From positions 30,873,341 to 30,937,340 of the forward strand of contig NW_019211456.1 in NCBI RefSeq assembly GCF_002443255.2: a stretch of DNA of 64,000 nucleotides, read 5' to 3'. Origin of the DNA: Varroa destructor. Lineage: Eukaryota; Arthropoda; Arachnida; Mesostigmata; Varroidae. The translations under genes were made by a program, and so were the position numbers. Below the pieces are notes generated by a model. The model was not told where the DNA came from. It saw nothing but the letters and a program-made list of their open reading frames with translations, and did not search any database. Of the stretch, positions 26,690 through 39,349 are shown piece by piece (position 1 is the first letter of the stretch; every line of letters begins with the position of its first letter).

Positions 26690-29600
26690 AACGCGTCTAT
26701 TTACATGTTTGTATATTTAAGAATAATTTCATCGTGTAAAAGCCTATTTATGGAGATAAAAACAGAAAGTATGCTCAGATGCTTGATGGACACTCCAAAA
26801 GAGGCCTTGTAGAAATCGTAAACCTCGTTTTAGAACTTTTGGAAGACATCCATATAGAAGTGCTAGAGAGACACCTGAACGCCATAACCCAGTCTTACGT
26901 TGTTTTAGACATGTTCGAACTGGTGGAAGCTGAATGAAAAGGTTAGGTCGATCATTCGCCCAGACAAAAGGAACGGTTATAAATATACTGTGTAACAAAT
27001 TTGTCCAATATTTTAAAAAGCGTAGCACAAACTAACGTAGTAAAGTTTTCTGGCCTAAGTTGATTGAGATATTGAATTTGAGCAATGTTTAGTCGTCTTT
27101 ATTTATGGAAATAATTCAGCTTTAGAAGTAATGCTCTTAAGTAGCCAATGGATACTATAAGACAACGTGTCGTTATCAGTCGGCGAAAAGCTTTTCCTAG
27201 AAGCTAACTGGTAAAATGAATAACTGCATTTATTAAATCTTATATCTTACGAGTCTCTTTTAACATAGTGTTGGCTTTGGGGCTTCTTGAAGAGCAGGGG
27301 CAAACATTTCTGCTACGCGTTTGTTTTATAGCCATAGAATAAATAGGGCGAATCGAAAAAAGTTTTGTGACAGATGCCTCCAGAACACTTTTATTTATTT
27401 AGTATATGCTACGCCTTTCAATGTCGTGTCGGCTGTTGCTACATATCTGCTCGGTTATACATGTTGAGCTCTTACAACTACTCGGTGCAAATGTTCAATC
27501 TTCCATAACCACGTATATCGAAATTTTATCCCTTGATAAACATCTAAAAAGCACGTCAACGGATTGCTTGCGTAGACATTTATGTGATACTTTAATGCTG
27601 GCACATAAAAGTATTTTGTTTCTGTTTTTCGGTAATACCAATTTGGATAGGCATTCAAATACGCTCCGACGATTGCGTCAAGCGTAACCCATAAGTTAAA
27701 CATATCTTATTGTTTAAACGAGGAAAAACAATTGCAATAACTAATCAATTATCAAACCTATCAACTATTACAAACATAAGTATGAAAAAATTATAATAAA
27801 AGTATGTGAAGATAAGTTATAAATTTGATCACCATCATTAACAACAAGAAAAAACAGGTTGACCCAGTACAATAGAGACGAGTAGCTACACTCAAAGCTG
27901 TCCCTAAAGTTCCAGTTCTAAAGACTAACTAAGTAGAGCCAATGACCCATACCATTGTATTAAATTACCTATGAACAATGTAAATAAATAGTTTAAATTT
28001 AAGTTGGTTTTTTTTTTTTGTAAATATGGCAAAAGATATACTATGGCGAATACGATATTTTTATGCAAATACTTATAACTTTTCTAGCTGCGTACCCGTC
28101 ATCCGAAACTATCCTCTAATTGAGCCACTGTGGTGAAATAAGGACCAAAGACCGTGAGAAGCAGTCCAGATGACGCTATTTCTCTCATTTCTACAAACAC
28201 TCCAGTCTTTACAAGAGATTAACAGGGCGCACGCCCAGTTTGTCTGACACTAACAAATGGGCGTTTACGTAAATAGCGATTAGTTTGTCTCACGTCAAAC
28301 GCCAGATATATATTTGCTTACACAATCGGTTAAGTCCAACTCTAGATTTCTGTCAATTCAGATATATACCAGGAACATGCTACGGTCATAAAATGGTTCG
28401 CATTGAATACTTAAAAATATTCTCTTTATTCTTAAATCATCTGTTTATTACGCTGATGACAAAAACCTAAAGAAGGTTCGTAAAGGTCCCTGTCTCCAAA
28501 CAAGCAGGTTTATACCTACGAAGAGGAATAGGCGTTGGCGCTGAAGGCCTCGACGCTCAGAATTTCCGTTTCTATACACACATGCCAATCGATGAGTATT
28601 CTACTGCCAAGTTTGCTAACAAAGTAAATTATCAGTATTTGTCTTTAATATAAATGTCACAGACATTCGATTAGTTAAAACAATCCACCGTCACGTATTC
28701 TATTGCATCGAAAGGATCACGCGTCGATGTCGTACTAGTAATACTGATTGGCCAATAAAAGTGTAATACGTCAGACACTTCATGCTGTTTGCCCCAAAAC
28801 AAAGTACCAAACAAACATGCACGTATATTTACGTTTCCACCTATTTTTAAACACATTTTTTTGTGCCATTTTTTTGTTGTGATGAAATATCGCCAGTTAC
28901 CCCTTCAACAGACGATTTATTGATACGATAACTAATATCATCTACAGCAACTGTGCGAGTCAGGTCCTACTGGACGATTTAGTCATGTGTCCTGCAAAAT
29001 AAATGTGTAGATTTTTTGAAATGTAAATAGAGAGAAGTTGGTTTTCATAGTGCTTATCGTAACTCTTAGTTTACGGCATTATCGTAATGAAGTTAATTGT
29101 TTTGAAAAAGACTGGCCATAGCGTAAGAGTTATCACGATCAGGCGCGCTTCTGTAGGAAAAACGCCATGAGGTAACCCTACTAGTAACAACATGCCCCAC
29201 CCGTTTCACATGCATGAAAGATGCTCAATACACTTGCTGCGTCGACACAATTAACTTCAAGCTATACCTTTGCAGAGTAATAAACGTGAGGTGCGATAGC
29301 TAAGATTGCCGCAGTCAGTGCGATACCAATAAAAACAAACTACAAAACACGTAGAGGATACACTAAACTTCTGCCACGCATGGATCACTGCGCTGAATAT
29401 TCGTGCAGACTGGATTGCACGGTAAAATGGCCAAAGAATGTCAGGTACCTACTGAATAATATAAGTAAGCACAAGAGTCGGGCACACGGGGCCACTATAC
29501 CTCATTGGTCAGGTGCAGAAAAATCCTGCTAATATTATCAGTATATTCTTAAATTGGTAAACTTTGAGGAGTGCTCAGGCTTTATAGAGCCCAGCATTAC

Positions 29601-31109
29601 GGCCTGTGGGGACCTGACAAGCGCACAGCGCCCACATGAAGCCACTGTTCAGGATGCCGCTCCCCTCTCGATCTATTTATGATTGCAAGCTTTTCTAGCG
29701 GGACTATCTCTCAACCCATAGACAGTGTTAAAGCGTGCCAAGCCATAAATAGCAAGTGGCATTTAATTAACACCTAATCTCGATATAAATCTTTTCATAA
29801 AAGGTAATGATTTCTACATAACTTATACTTTTGACAGATATTCTGGTCCAGATAAAACAGTCTATTATGATCTTTGACGCTGCATGTGTCATCTGGCTGT
29901 TTGACCCATTCCGAAAGCGACTGTCTGACATACAGCTGCTTTTGGAAGACGGACTACCAAATGACGTTAAGAAATTTCGTATTTGATCTTCTCGTTGGCG
30001 ATCTCCAAGTATTATTTAATTGAGAATTTCGTGACGACCACCGGAAAAACCATTCTAATAGTTAACGAAAATACGAACATCTATTTTTTTAACTGACTAT
30101 TATTTTCTTTTTTAAGGCGTTCATAAAGGATGCATACTACATCACAACGCGGATTCATCCAAAAGCGAACACCTGTCCTGATCAATCCATCATCGAATAG
30201 ATGGATCACTCCTCAAGTTGGCTGTCATCGTTTTTGTCTCGGGTGCCGTTTAAGTAGATAGGCGAGCTTCAACTTTCAATAATTTCTATCTTTCCTAAAA
30301 GGGAACTATAGTTAATGCTAAAAACCGTGGCAAGAATACAACAGCAAATTGGGGTCAATTGAAAAAAAAGTAGTTATCGCAATGAGTTAGAATTTTTTAA
30401 TTTAAAATTAAATTAACCAACATAAGGTTGAGAGCTGTTGAGAAATGCTAAGTCAACAATAAAAGTAAATGGTACGGGTCGTATTTGGCTGTCACCAAAT
30501 TTTCTAAATTTTTTTTTATATTTGCCAATGGACTTTGTTGACGCTTTAAAAATTAGTCTGGGTCGGTTTTTATTCGGCTTTGTTTTACTTCTTATTGACT
30601 TCGACATGCTGGCTTTTATATCAAGCTTTTTAGTGTTGTACATTTAGAATGTCGAAATTGAGAATAGATGCGCCTGTCTCAAAGGATAAATCCGGGATGA
30701 AATGTTGCGACTCAGGCAGTATACCTATAGAGTAAAACGAAAAAATCTAGCAACGTTAGCGACACCTGACGATTGGAAAACGAAAAATTGGACAATGGAA
30801 CCAATTGAAAAATACGGAAACAATCCATATGTCAACCTACCATAAGATTACGTGCTCCCCAAAACAAATGTGCTATAGTGTATGCTTACGGCAGTCTCGA
30901 TGTGTACCATATTGCGCTCTCAATTATCAAAAAAATAGGAGAAATCTGTGTAATTGCCTGATACTCACAATGCTTCGCACTGATTTTCCCCACGTTTAGC
31001 AGAAATTCCAGTTTATATTTTTGCCTGCTACGTATACCTGATAGAGGGAGCAGTATTTCTTTGTTTATATACTGAACGGGTTATCGAGGGAAGATGGGGT
31101 GGTGTGTGT

Positions 31110-31133
31110 GGGGGAGGGGGAGGGGGAGGGGGG
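31110..31133 (+). repeat. G-quadruplex motif (GGGGGA repeat)
   Basis: Four G tracts of 5, 5, 5 and 6 separated by single A residues, a canonical strong intramolecular quadruplex pattern. It is preceded by a GGTGTGTGTG run. It stands out in this AT-rich window. No gene start is recognisable within 1 kb. Confidence -1.
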
Positions 31134-32860
31134 ATTATTATAGGTGATAGAACTGACTGCGTAAGTATTTTCTTGCGGTTTAAGGACATGGGTAGCTATA
31201 GCAGTTAGTACCTATTTTGTCTCCCGTACATTGACCGGCTGAATAAATTACAAATTTTCGAACTCACGTGTGCGAAGTGTCACCCCAATGTAAGTCACGT
31301 CACTGTAAGTGTACCGCGCAACATATAACCTATCGTTAAGGTTTCAGTGCAAGCTGTTAAATTATACAACAAATAAAAGGATAAAAAATGAAGAGCGGCT
31401 TCTATAAAGGTCCATCAAATTTTTTACGGGTCCGTGTATAATAGCGTCTATGAGTAAGAAAGGTCCAACATATTATTTTTGCAGGCGAACAGCAACTGCA
31501 TATCATTGAAAATAATACATAATTATAGAAGTGATCTTGTTCCTCTGCTTCCATACATAATGGCGTAAGAAAAAATAACGAGAAACATAAGTGATACAGG
31601 GTAAAGAAGCTTGCTTATTTGGATAAACACGAAAGAGACCGCATTCAATTTGCCGCGTAAGCATTACGAATTCAACCCAGTAAAACCAGCAGGATACACG
31701 ACAAGTGCCAATTAGCTACCAACCATAAGTTAAAAGTATCTGTTAGGAAACTAGAAACTTAGATAATAACCGAATAAACAGTTGCATGTTTCCAGTTCGT
31801 GCTTTTTCCTAGAACGGTCAACCCTTGATACTTAAAAGAACACCTTCTGGTCAATCCCCATTCAAATGAAATGGAACCGAAAGTGAAGTAATATCAGATC
31901 ATGTAATAAATGATTTATATTGCGGAAAATAAAACTAAATAGAGTAAAAGCTAATCTATTTATATTCTAAGTTTATTTAAACATTTAGCTCATTTGGATT
32001 TTTTTAATTGTCGAAGTCAGAAAATGCTGCTATATTAAGTTAACATTGCTAGAAGAAAAGGTTCCGTTAATTCTAGGGCGATGATCCGTTGCTGCGACAT
32101 TACAATTGCCAGCTGATCAAGTTATCTTTTCCCGATAGATATCTTTTTCATTTTCTTCAGAACAACACTGTAGTTGTCCGAAGCAGAGAAATTACCGTGT
32201 AAGCCTATGTCATTACGGAAGCGTCACGAATTTAACGCGATTATTCAATGATACGTTGATCTGACTTGCAAAATTAGTCTTCTTTGTGACCGGTGAGCAA
32301 AATTATTGAGCTCATTATATACGGGCAAATAAGCTATTACAACATAATTCAAAAGGGCGTTCCTGCCTTCAACCCTGCAAGCGCATGCCATTTTTCTCAG
32401 CAGCACAACGGGGTGCAGAACAGCGTATTGCGCTTCACGAAGGAAAGATGTCGATGCATTCAAAATAGCGAAGACGTAACGTAATCAATTTCTTGTTCAT
32501 TACAGCCGAACGAAATATATGAAGGCTGATAGCCAAACTGGAAGTATTTCCAGCTTCCCATCCAACGATGGAACTTTTTTTCCTAGGCATTTCCGGAACC
32601 GTATGAACGTGCCACTATCAGCTCTGCACAGTGCGCCCGTTCGCTGATCAATTCCTGTTCCTGTAATTTAGATAGGACATAGAATTAGGACAGCAGAAAT
32701 TGGCGTGCAACAGCTCCAACAACGCTTTTTCTAGTACAAAAGTATGTTCCGGCGTCAGTTAGCTAGTTGATTTCAGTTAGATAATAGCCTGACGGAAGTA
32801 CGGCTAACGGCGATACCGGACGTAGGACTCGAAAGATAGAGATTATATGAAGTCCCGATG

Positions 32861-32962
32861 TTAGGTTATTGGATAACGCATTCACCCGCCCGCCAATCTA
32901 ATAGACACTTTACGTTGCGGCGTAGGTTCGAATCAAAGCACAGACACAATTCGTTCTGTGCT
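32861..32962 (+). other. tRNA/SINE-like segment plus hairpin (weak)
   Basis: TTAGGTTATTGG at 32861 resembles a Pol III A box with a short D stem (GTT/AAC), and GGTTCGAATC at 32925-32934 is a near-perfect B box. The A-to-B distance (64 nt) exceeds the roughly 44 nt of an intronless tRNA, and neither T stem nor acceptor stem pairs, so it is not a working tRNA. Directly downstream AGCACAGA and TCTGTGCT pair around a 10-nt loop (32937-32962). A worn tRNA-derived SINE head is possible; chance is too. Confidence -1.
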
Positions 32963-35900
32963 GGGAGCTAGCCGTACGATAGACCTAAAATTCGAAGCAG
33001 AGAAAGTTATTAGTAAAATGTCTAAAATTGTGCCAACAAAGATAAAAACGACCCCTCAAAAAAGGTAAGTAATAGAATAGTCTAACATCCGACGTAATCT
33101 GGACTAGAATTTGTTAGGTTAAGCGGTTTCAAGATGGTTGAATCTGATGGTTTTAGGATTCGACTTTTATAGGTGGCATTTAAGGACTTATTGCTTTGGA
33201 AGACGAATATCATTGTTGTTATTACCAGGAGATAAGGCAGAAGAAAAAAACTAATGGAATCTCTTTCAAAATACCATGTCTATGAAATAATATCAGGTGG
33301 TGCAAAGTTTGCTGAACATTGACTTTAGTTTTGATGTTGTGGCCTGCGCTACTGTGAACGTGTGTTCGTTACACGGCCAATGACTTTGTCCTTGTTCATT
33401 GTATTTCTAGAAAAGATTATATTGTCCAATTGCATTACAGAGCTCTCGTCCTAGAATCTCAGAAAACGCGATGAACGACAATGTGTTGGAATATTCTTTT
33501 AACCTCCGATATGGATAACAGGAACTCGGAACCGTGCATCTAACAAAAACGTGCTCAGAGAACTTAGACTGATCAATCAAAATTCAACCTCAGTTAATAG
33601 TAATCGGTCGACTAACGCAAACATAATGACGCTAATCAGTCAGTGAAAATGGCTTGGCTGCAACGTCCTTGTATATAAAAGGCCGTGAAATCCCGGGTTT
33701 GAAATCTATGTCGCACTTTTTTAGGTATTCGTTCAGAATAAGAGGAGCATAAAGCTAGGCAAAAGAAGTACTGTTTTGGCAATAGAGAGCTTGCTGCTTT
33801 TAGACTAAAAGAACTTCTACGATATAGCTACTGGGCAATTTTTATCGTTGTTTCTGTTTACAAATGCCAAAATTGAAGAAGCTTCCGTAGATGACAAACC
33901 AAAGATAGAAAGCGAAGAACGCAAATATTCGAAATGACATTGAATTAAACTTTTACTTGATTAAATCATGGCATCACCGTGCGTAACATTATATGCGTAA
34001 CGTTACCGTAAAATACGGTCGAACCCACAACGAATACTCAGTCCTACAATTTGATTAAGAGTTTAATTGGGCCTCAGGTCACTTATTTTTCAAATGGTCA
34101 GGCATTGGGTATCGTTTGTCTTATATACCTGCAAAACGTTTTGTTTCACAGAAAAAAAAGCATCATCCTAGCATTTTTCCTAAGCGATAACAAACCACTG
34201 TGAACTGTGTCTATTAGACGTGTTTTTTTCCGGGCATTTCAATATACTTGCAGCTACGATGCTTATCTCACCGTAAAATCCGGATTTGCAACTTCAACCG
34301 ACAGAAACGCTACATCTGATTCGCCGATTGATCGCTAATCCAAACACGACAATTTTTATCGTTTTATTTTAAAGTTCTCTGTTATCGTAGATGCAATATA
34401 CCAGCCTGGAATCGATTGTAAGTTCCACCGCAAATGTAAGGCTGCAACCTCGTTCCTGGCATTTATCATAGAATCGTTAGAGGAGAGGTTCCGGAGTGGC
34501 GTGCCAAAGCCATCTAAAGCGGCAGTTAATCCGCTGTGCTGCTCTCTGCTCACCTCATAGCAGGCTTATGGGCCTTTAAGCATTATCTGTCCTTGAATGA
34601 AAAGATACATTAGGGTTGAATTGTTATGATAGCACTGCTAACATACTAATATCCACTAAAAGCACTTCTGCACTTTGACGTTAGAATTCGTGAATGAACG
34701 TCCTTACTTCGAGCGTCGCGGTAGAAAAAGATCGATGAGTTCTCGCTCGCCTCATCAATAACTCTCAATCATTCTTTTCTTTATTTATTTTAAGAACATT
34801 CCACTTATTGCAGATGAAACGTTAGTTATTATCGTGGAAATGTAGCCACCTTTTTTTGTCATCAATGTGGTTTGTTTGGACTTTTTTGCGCAAAACTCGA
34901 AATATGGGCATAAATCAAACGCTGGAAGCGCGTATCAAAAAAACGACACCTCTCGCTAAACTTCCCGGTGAAGTACTTTCGAACAAAGCAAATTAAATTC
35001 ATAACATTTGCATGCACCCACGTCCTACATGTTGATGACCATGAAAGTGACATAGGACCTTTCTTATTGAAGTTAGTGCAGTTGTCTCCGGATCAAGAAG
35101 CCAATTATAACTTATTAGTCCGTTTAAATCCTGCTGAGCACAATAAGGAACAATGGGAGGTATAATTGATGCGGACAACTGGGGCAAACTCGGCAAGAGA
35201 CGTGATCTGCAATTACTTAGTGACTGCAATTAGGTTTTTTGTTGAACGAATAAATAAGAAAAACGATATCAGCTGCTTTGTTTCACGGCTTGTTTTGCTA
35301 GGGATCCTGAATGTTATTTCACAGAAAATTCATGACTAAAGAAAATGTAACAAACAAAAAAAATGGGGAAGGGTACGCGCAACAATACTGAGAAGGATTC
35401 GGTCTACAACGTACAGAACAGTGTGCCGTTAAACCACTGAATAAATATTTCCAATTGCAGATAGCGAAAACATATAAGTCGCGTCCCTCAAATGTTTTCG
35501 TTTCAACAGCAAATCATTGCCGTACATTACATTCAAGCTATACTGGATTGTAGATTAGCTAATATAGACTTATTTAGGTGATGCAGTGGACGCTATAATC
35601 GAAGAAAATGGATTCGGTCGGTTTACCCCCTTGGCCCCGAAGAGGGAGGCATTTCATTGGCTTGTGACCTTGTTAATTACCGGCTTTCATGGCACGGATA
35701 ATAAAAAGTGTTGAAAACCTTTGAAATTTCAAGGAGCTTTTGCGACACTCCTGATCAAAAATATTTACGCTGGCTCCTCGGTACGACATAGTTAACCTTA
35801 TGAATGTTTCTATCAACAATAGAGAATGTTCGTTCATGCGATCAAAGTCATTACGTGCACTTCGTGTGAGCAATAACTGCGAGGAAAAAGATGCGGTCTT

Positions 35901-36432
35901 ATGGTTTCTAGAGTCAATAAGGACCCAGGATCGTTCTACGGTAATCTTAGATGTCTGCGAACGTAGCCAAGTCCAACCGAAACACAATTCTCATGATTTT
36001 CGAACAAGATCATTTCTATCGGATTTCGTTTGTATCCTTCCTCCAAATTGGGATAATTAGTCGGACAGGCTAGGTCAAACCTTTTGCTAGAATAACTACT
36101 GATTTCATTAGAAAGCTTAAAAAATATACTTTTTGCTCTAAGCGCAGAGGCAGTAGCGTAAAATGCACAAAAGCTGGGTCCGCGTCTAGAGCCCTTACTC
36201 ATATGGCTGTCGTGTATGCGACAGTGTGTTCCGGTGGTGCCTCATTAAAATTTCAGGGGTCGAACATAATTGTGCCACAATCGTCTCCACCTCCGTAGAG
36301 CTATTCCAATCTCACTCCTGAAACACGACTAAGTTAAACAGGTTTCTACGGCTAGGACTGCTACTCAACTAAGTATGTTCTGCCTGACCCGGAACATCGG
36401 ACAAGGCACGTGTAGTCGGCTAGATTGGATGA

Positions 36433-36455
36433 AGATCAATCAGTCTGATTGATCT
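36433..36455. repeat. Perfect 11-bp inverted repeat, 1-nt loop
   Basis: AGATCAATCAG, T, then CTGATTGATCT. No associated gene. Confidence -1.
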
Positions 36456-39328
36456 CTAGAAACCATTATTAGCCGGAGTAATTATGCACGGCTATCCTGC
36501 TTATTATATGCGTACAGGATTGCGTCTACGACCAGACTTAAGGTGGTCAAGATTTTGAACACGTTTTTGGTACGATAGGTAAAAAATCCTGAAAAAAATC
36601 CTTAGACCTTTATTGCGTAGGGAGGCGACAGATCTCGCGCCGACCTTTTCATGTGTAACCTCACCCACGGTACGAATATCAACGAACTTTCAATCAACGA
36701 AACTACTCGACACTCCAAGTAAACCCAGTAGCGCTGGAAGCCAGGTCGTCTTGAGCTAGAAGGGATTATCTATTCAAATCTATTATTTTGCTAGGAGTAG
36801 ATAATGTTAATGCACTAGTGATCGAGAAATTACCGAGCTGTTCAGCCCGTCCGTGCTCAACTTAGTGCCGAATTTGATACTTGTTTTACTGTCTATAAAA
36901 AACGTGCCATCATGAACCCGCTATGAAGCCATGCACTATTTGTTTTTTAAGCATATAACCCGAACACATGTTAGTAGGTTAGCATACAATGTTTCTTATC
37001 TTTTTTTTTTTTTACAAGAACGAATGAGTCCATACAGATGCATACATAAATCGAATAAATGCTTTATGCTGTTTAGTTAAAATTATGAAGACATTTTCCG
37101 CTTCATGCCTTCTTGTACAGCTATGCTACGAGAATCCTGCCGAATCAGCAAATGCTATAATTAACCGATCCGAGCTCAGTTTGGACCAAGGCTACATGGC
37201 TCTGAACTCGAACTTTATCTCGATTTTACGGTTGAACGCATTTTATTCTTGTCGTAAGCGTGGAAAGAGCTGCGAAATTTATGCCTTGGGTGAACAAGAG
37301 CACATAAGTAATAGAACTGAGCGATAGAAACTTTACATTTATACATCGTTTCTGTACAGTAATTGTTTAAATAGGTCTATTCTGATCCTATGCATTCTAA
37401 TGGCTACAGGTTGTAGTTAACTAGAGCAAGGTGACATAGACGAAAGCGCTCATACATCAAGCTTTACTTAAATAAATAATATATCTCGAAGCTGATCGCC
37501 CCCTTGGCAAGTACTTTCGAACGATCCTTCGAGGTCGTAAAACGTCCGTATTTGGCGACTATGTTGAACGAATAATCGAAAAGTACCGCAAAAACTAACG
37601 ACACGTAAGATTATGTATATTCTCAGAAGTCATAGCCGCGTAATCATGGAAGATGTGCGAGAAAGACGCCTATTATTCGAAAGGACAAAAGTATATAATT
37701 AGGTACTATATTGCCAAATGCATTTTGTTTTAATTACATGCCTTTCTATTTATCTTGAATGCTAAACGAAATTTCAACACTTTAGCTTGCTTCAAATCAC
37801 ATGAATTATATAGAGAACATCCCAATACGTATAGGCTAGTTGAATATAATATGAGCCACCTCTCGCGACATGTACACCTAGGTAGTTAAAAAGTTTCTTA
37901 ACTCAGAGAACGCGAAGTTTCTTTCGCAAAGCCTTTCGCCGATTACGTCCATGCAAAACACTTCACACACGGTTAAACTGCGTGCTAAATTGTACGGGCC
38001 ATAGTTGTTATGCCACTGATAATCTACACGTGTGAAGGCCTAATATGGCTGACAGCAAAAGGAGCGAACAGCACGTGTTCGTTACTAGACGCCTTGTCCA
38101 CACGTCCTGACAGCTCGGCCTTGCCTTGTTTCTCGCTGATGAAAGTTTACAGCGTGGGAAGTCTGTAATTTAGCTAACATCGCTATGTTTGGCACAAAAA
38201 GTACGAATAAATGGGACTAACTAACTAGTTAGGTGGCAGTAGCCTATAAAAAATTTACGTCTGCGATCAGCGCTCGTATAAGAGCATATCAGAAACTATG
38301 AAATAAAGGGGGCATAGCATTTCGATGCTAGAATTAGTAAAAGCACTAGATATTTAGCTCGCTGTAGGTAATTATCTTAAACAGATTAATTCAATCATGT
38401 TGTCTGTTAATCGTAATGAAATAGCAGCTATAGTGTTTAAGAAAAACTCTCTCTCATTAATTAATCTCGGAAAGATATATTTTACTTTGTGTGAGACTTT
38501 GAACTTTGTGTATAGTCAGCTATAGTTTCCTCATAGACCCTGTCCATTTGTGGACCCATAAACTTTACAACTAGTAAATTCACACGTTACGGGGTTCCGC
38601 TGTGGAAAAGCTTCACCTTACCCACATTAGCGGCCCACGTATGTGATTGCTATTATTTCAGACTTCCCGTAAGATAGCATTTGCTTAATTAGCAAATGTA
38701 TGTAAGAAAATCCAATTACTTTAATTACCTAATAAGTGGCAAACCATAGCCTTCTTTAGCCCACCGCATGAAAGATACTCTGTTGATTAAGTACAGGGAA
38801 CTGTTCAACAATTGGAGGATATGTGTGATCTGTTTTTAATAATTTAGGTCGATGTACGTAATTTGGAGATAGGATTTGTTTCACAGTTTGTATTAATCAA
38901 ACTCATATGTACCCTGAGCTGTTATTAATTTATGTTAAATGTTCATTCTATGGCAACGTCTAAAACAACTCGCTGTATATTGAGACAAAGAGCTCATTTT
39001 AGATGCTCTGATAGTGGAGAAATTTCGGTGGAAAAGCTTTTATGTTTCGAGTCTTACAGACGACTGGCTCCCAGTTATCACAAAACGAAGTCTGTCCGTC
39101 TATGCTCGGGTTAGAACCCAGACCACATATGCCCTACGTATCCAATAACATTTATTTCACTAGATTAACGTCGAAAACATATTATTTTAGTGTTCAAGGT
39201 TAAATAGACGCTAAGTATTTCTAGGATATTTTAAAATCCCTAGACTAGATTCGAACGTAAGTTATCATCATGTGAAAGCGGTGTATCTTTTTTAGAGTTT
39301 TTTTAATAGCACCAAAATAGCACAGTTC

Positions 39329-39349
39329 TATATATATATATATATATAT
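39329..39349. repeat. (TA)10 microsatellite
   Basis: Uninterrupted TA dinucleotide, 21 bp. Confidence -1.

Larger units (their letters stand above)
15211..31080. other. Long gene-free stretch
   Basis: No supported gene. The longest open frame is 121 codons (24509-24874, minus) and has no recognisable motif. Contents are an ATT repeat at 24.9 kb, a short TTC run at 15.96 kb, two palindromes at 26.64-26.69 kb and homopolymer T near 28.0 kb. Unrecognised short exons cannot be excluded. Confidence -1.
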
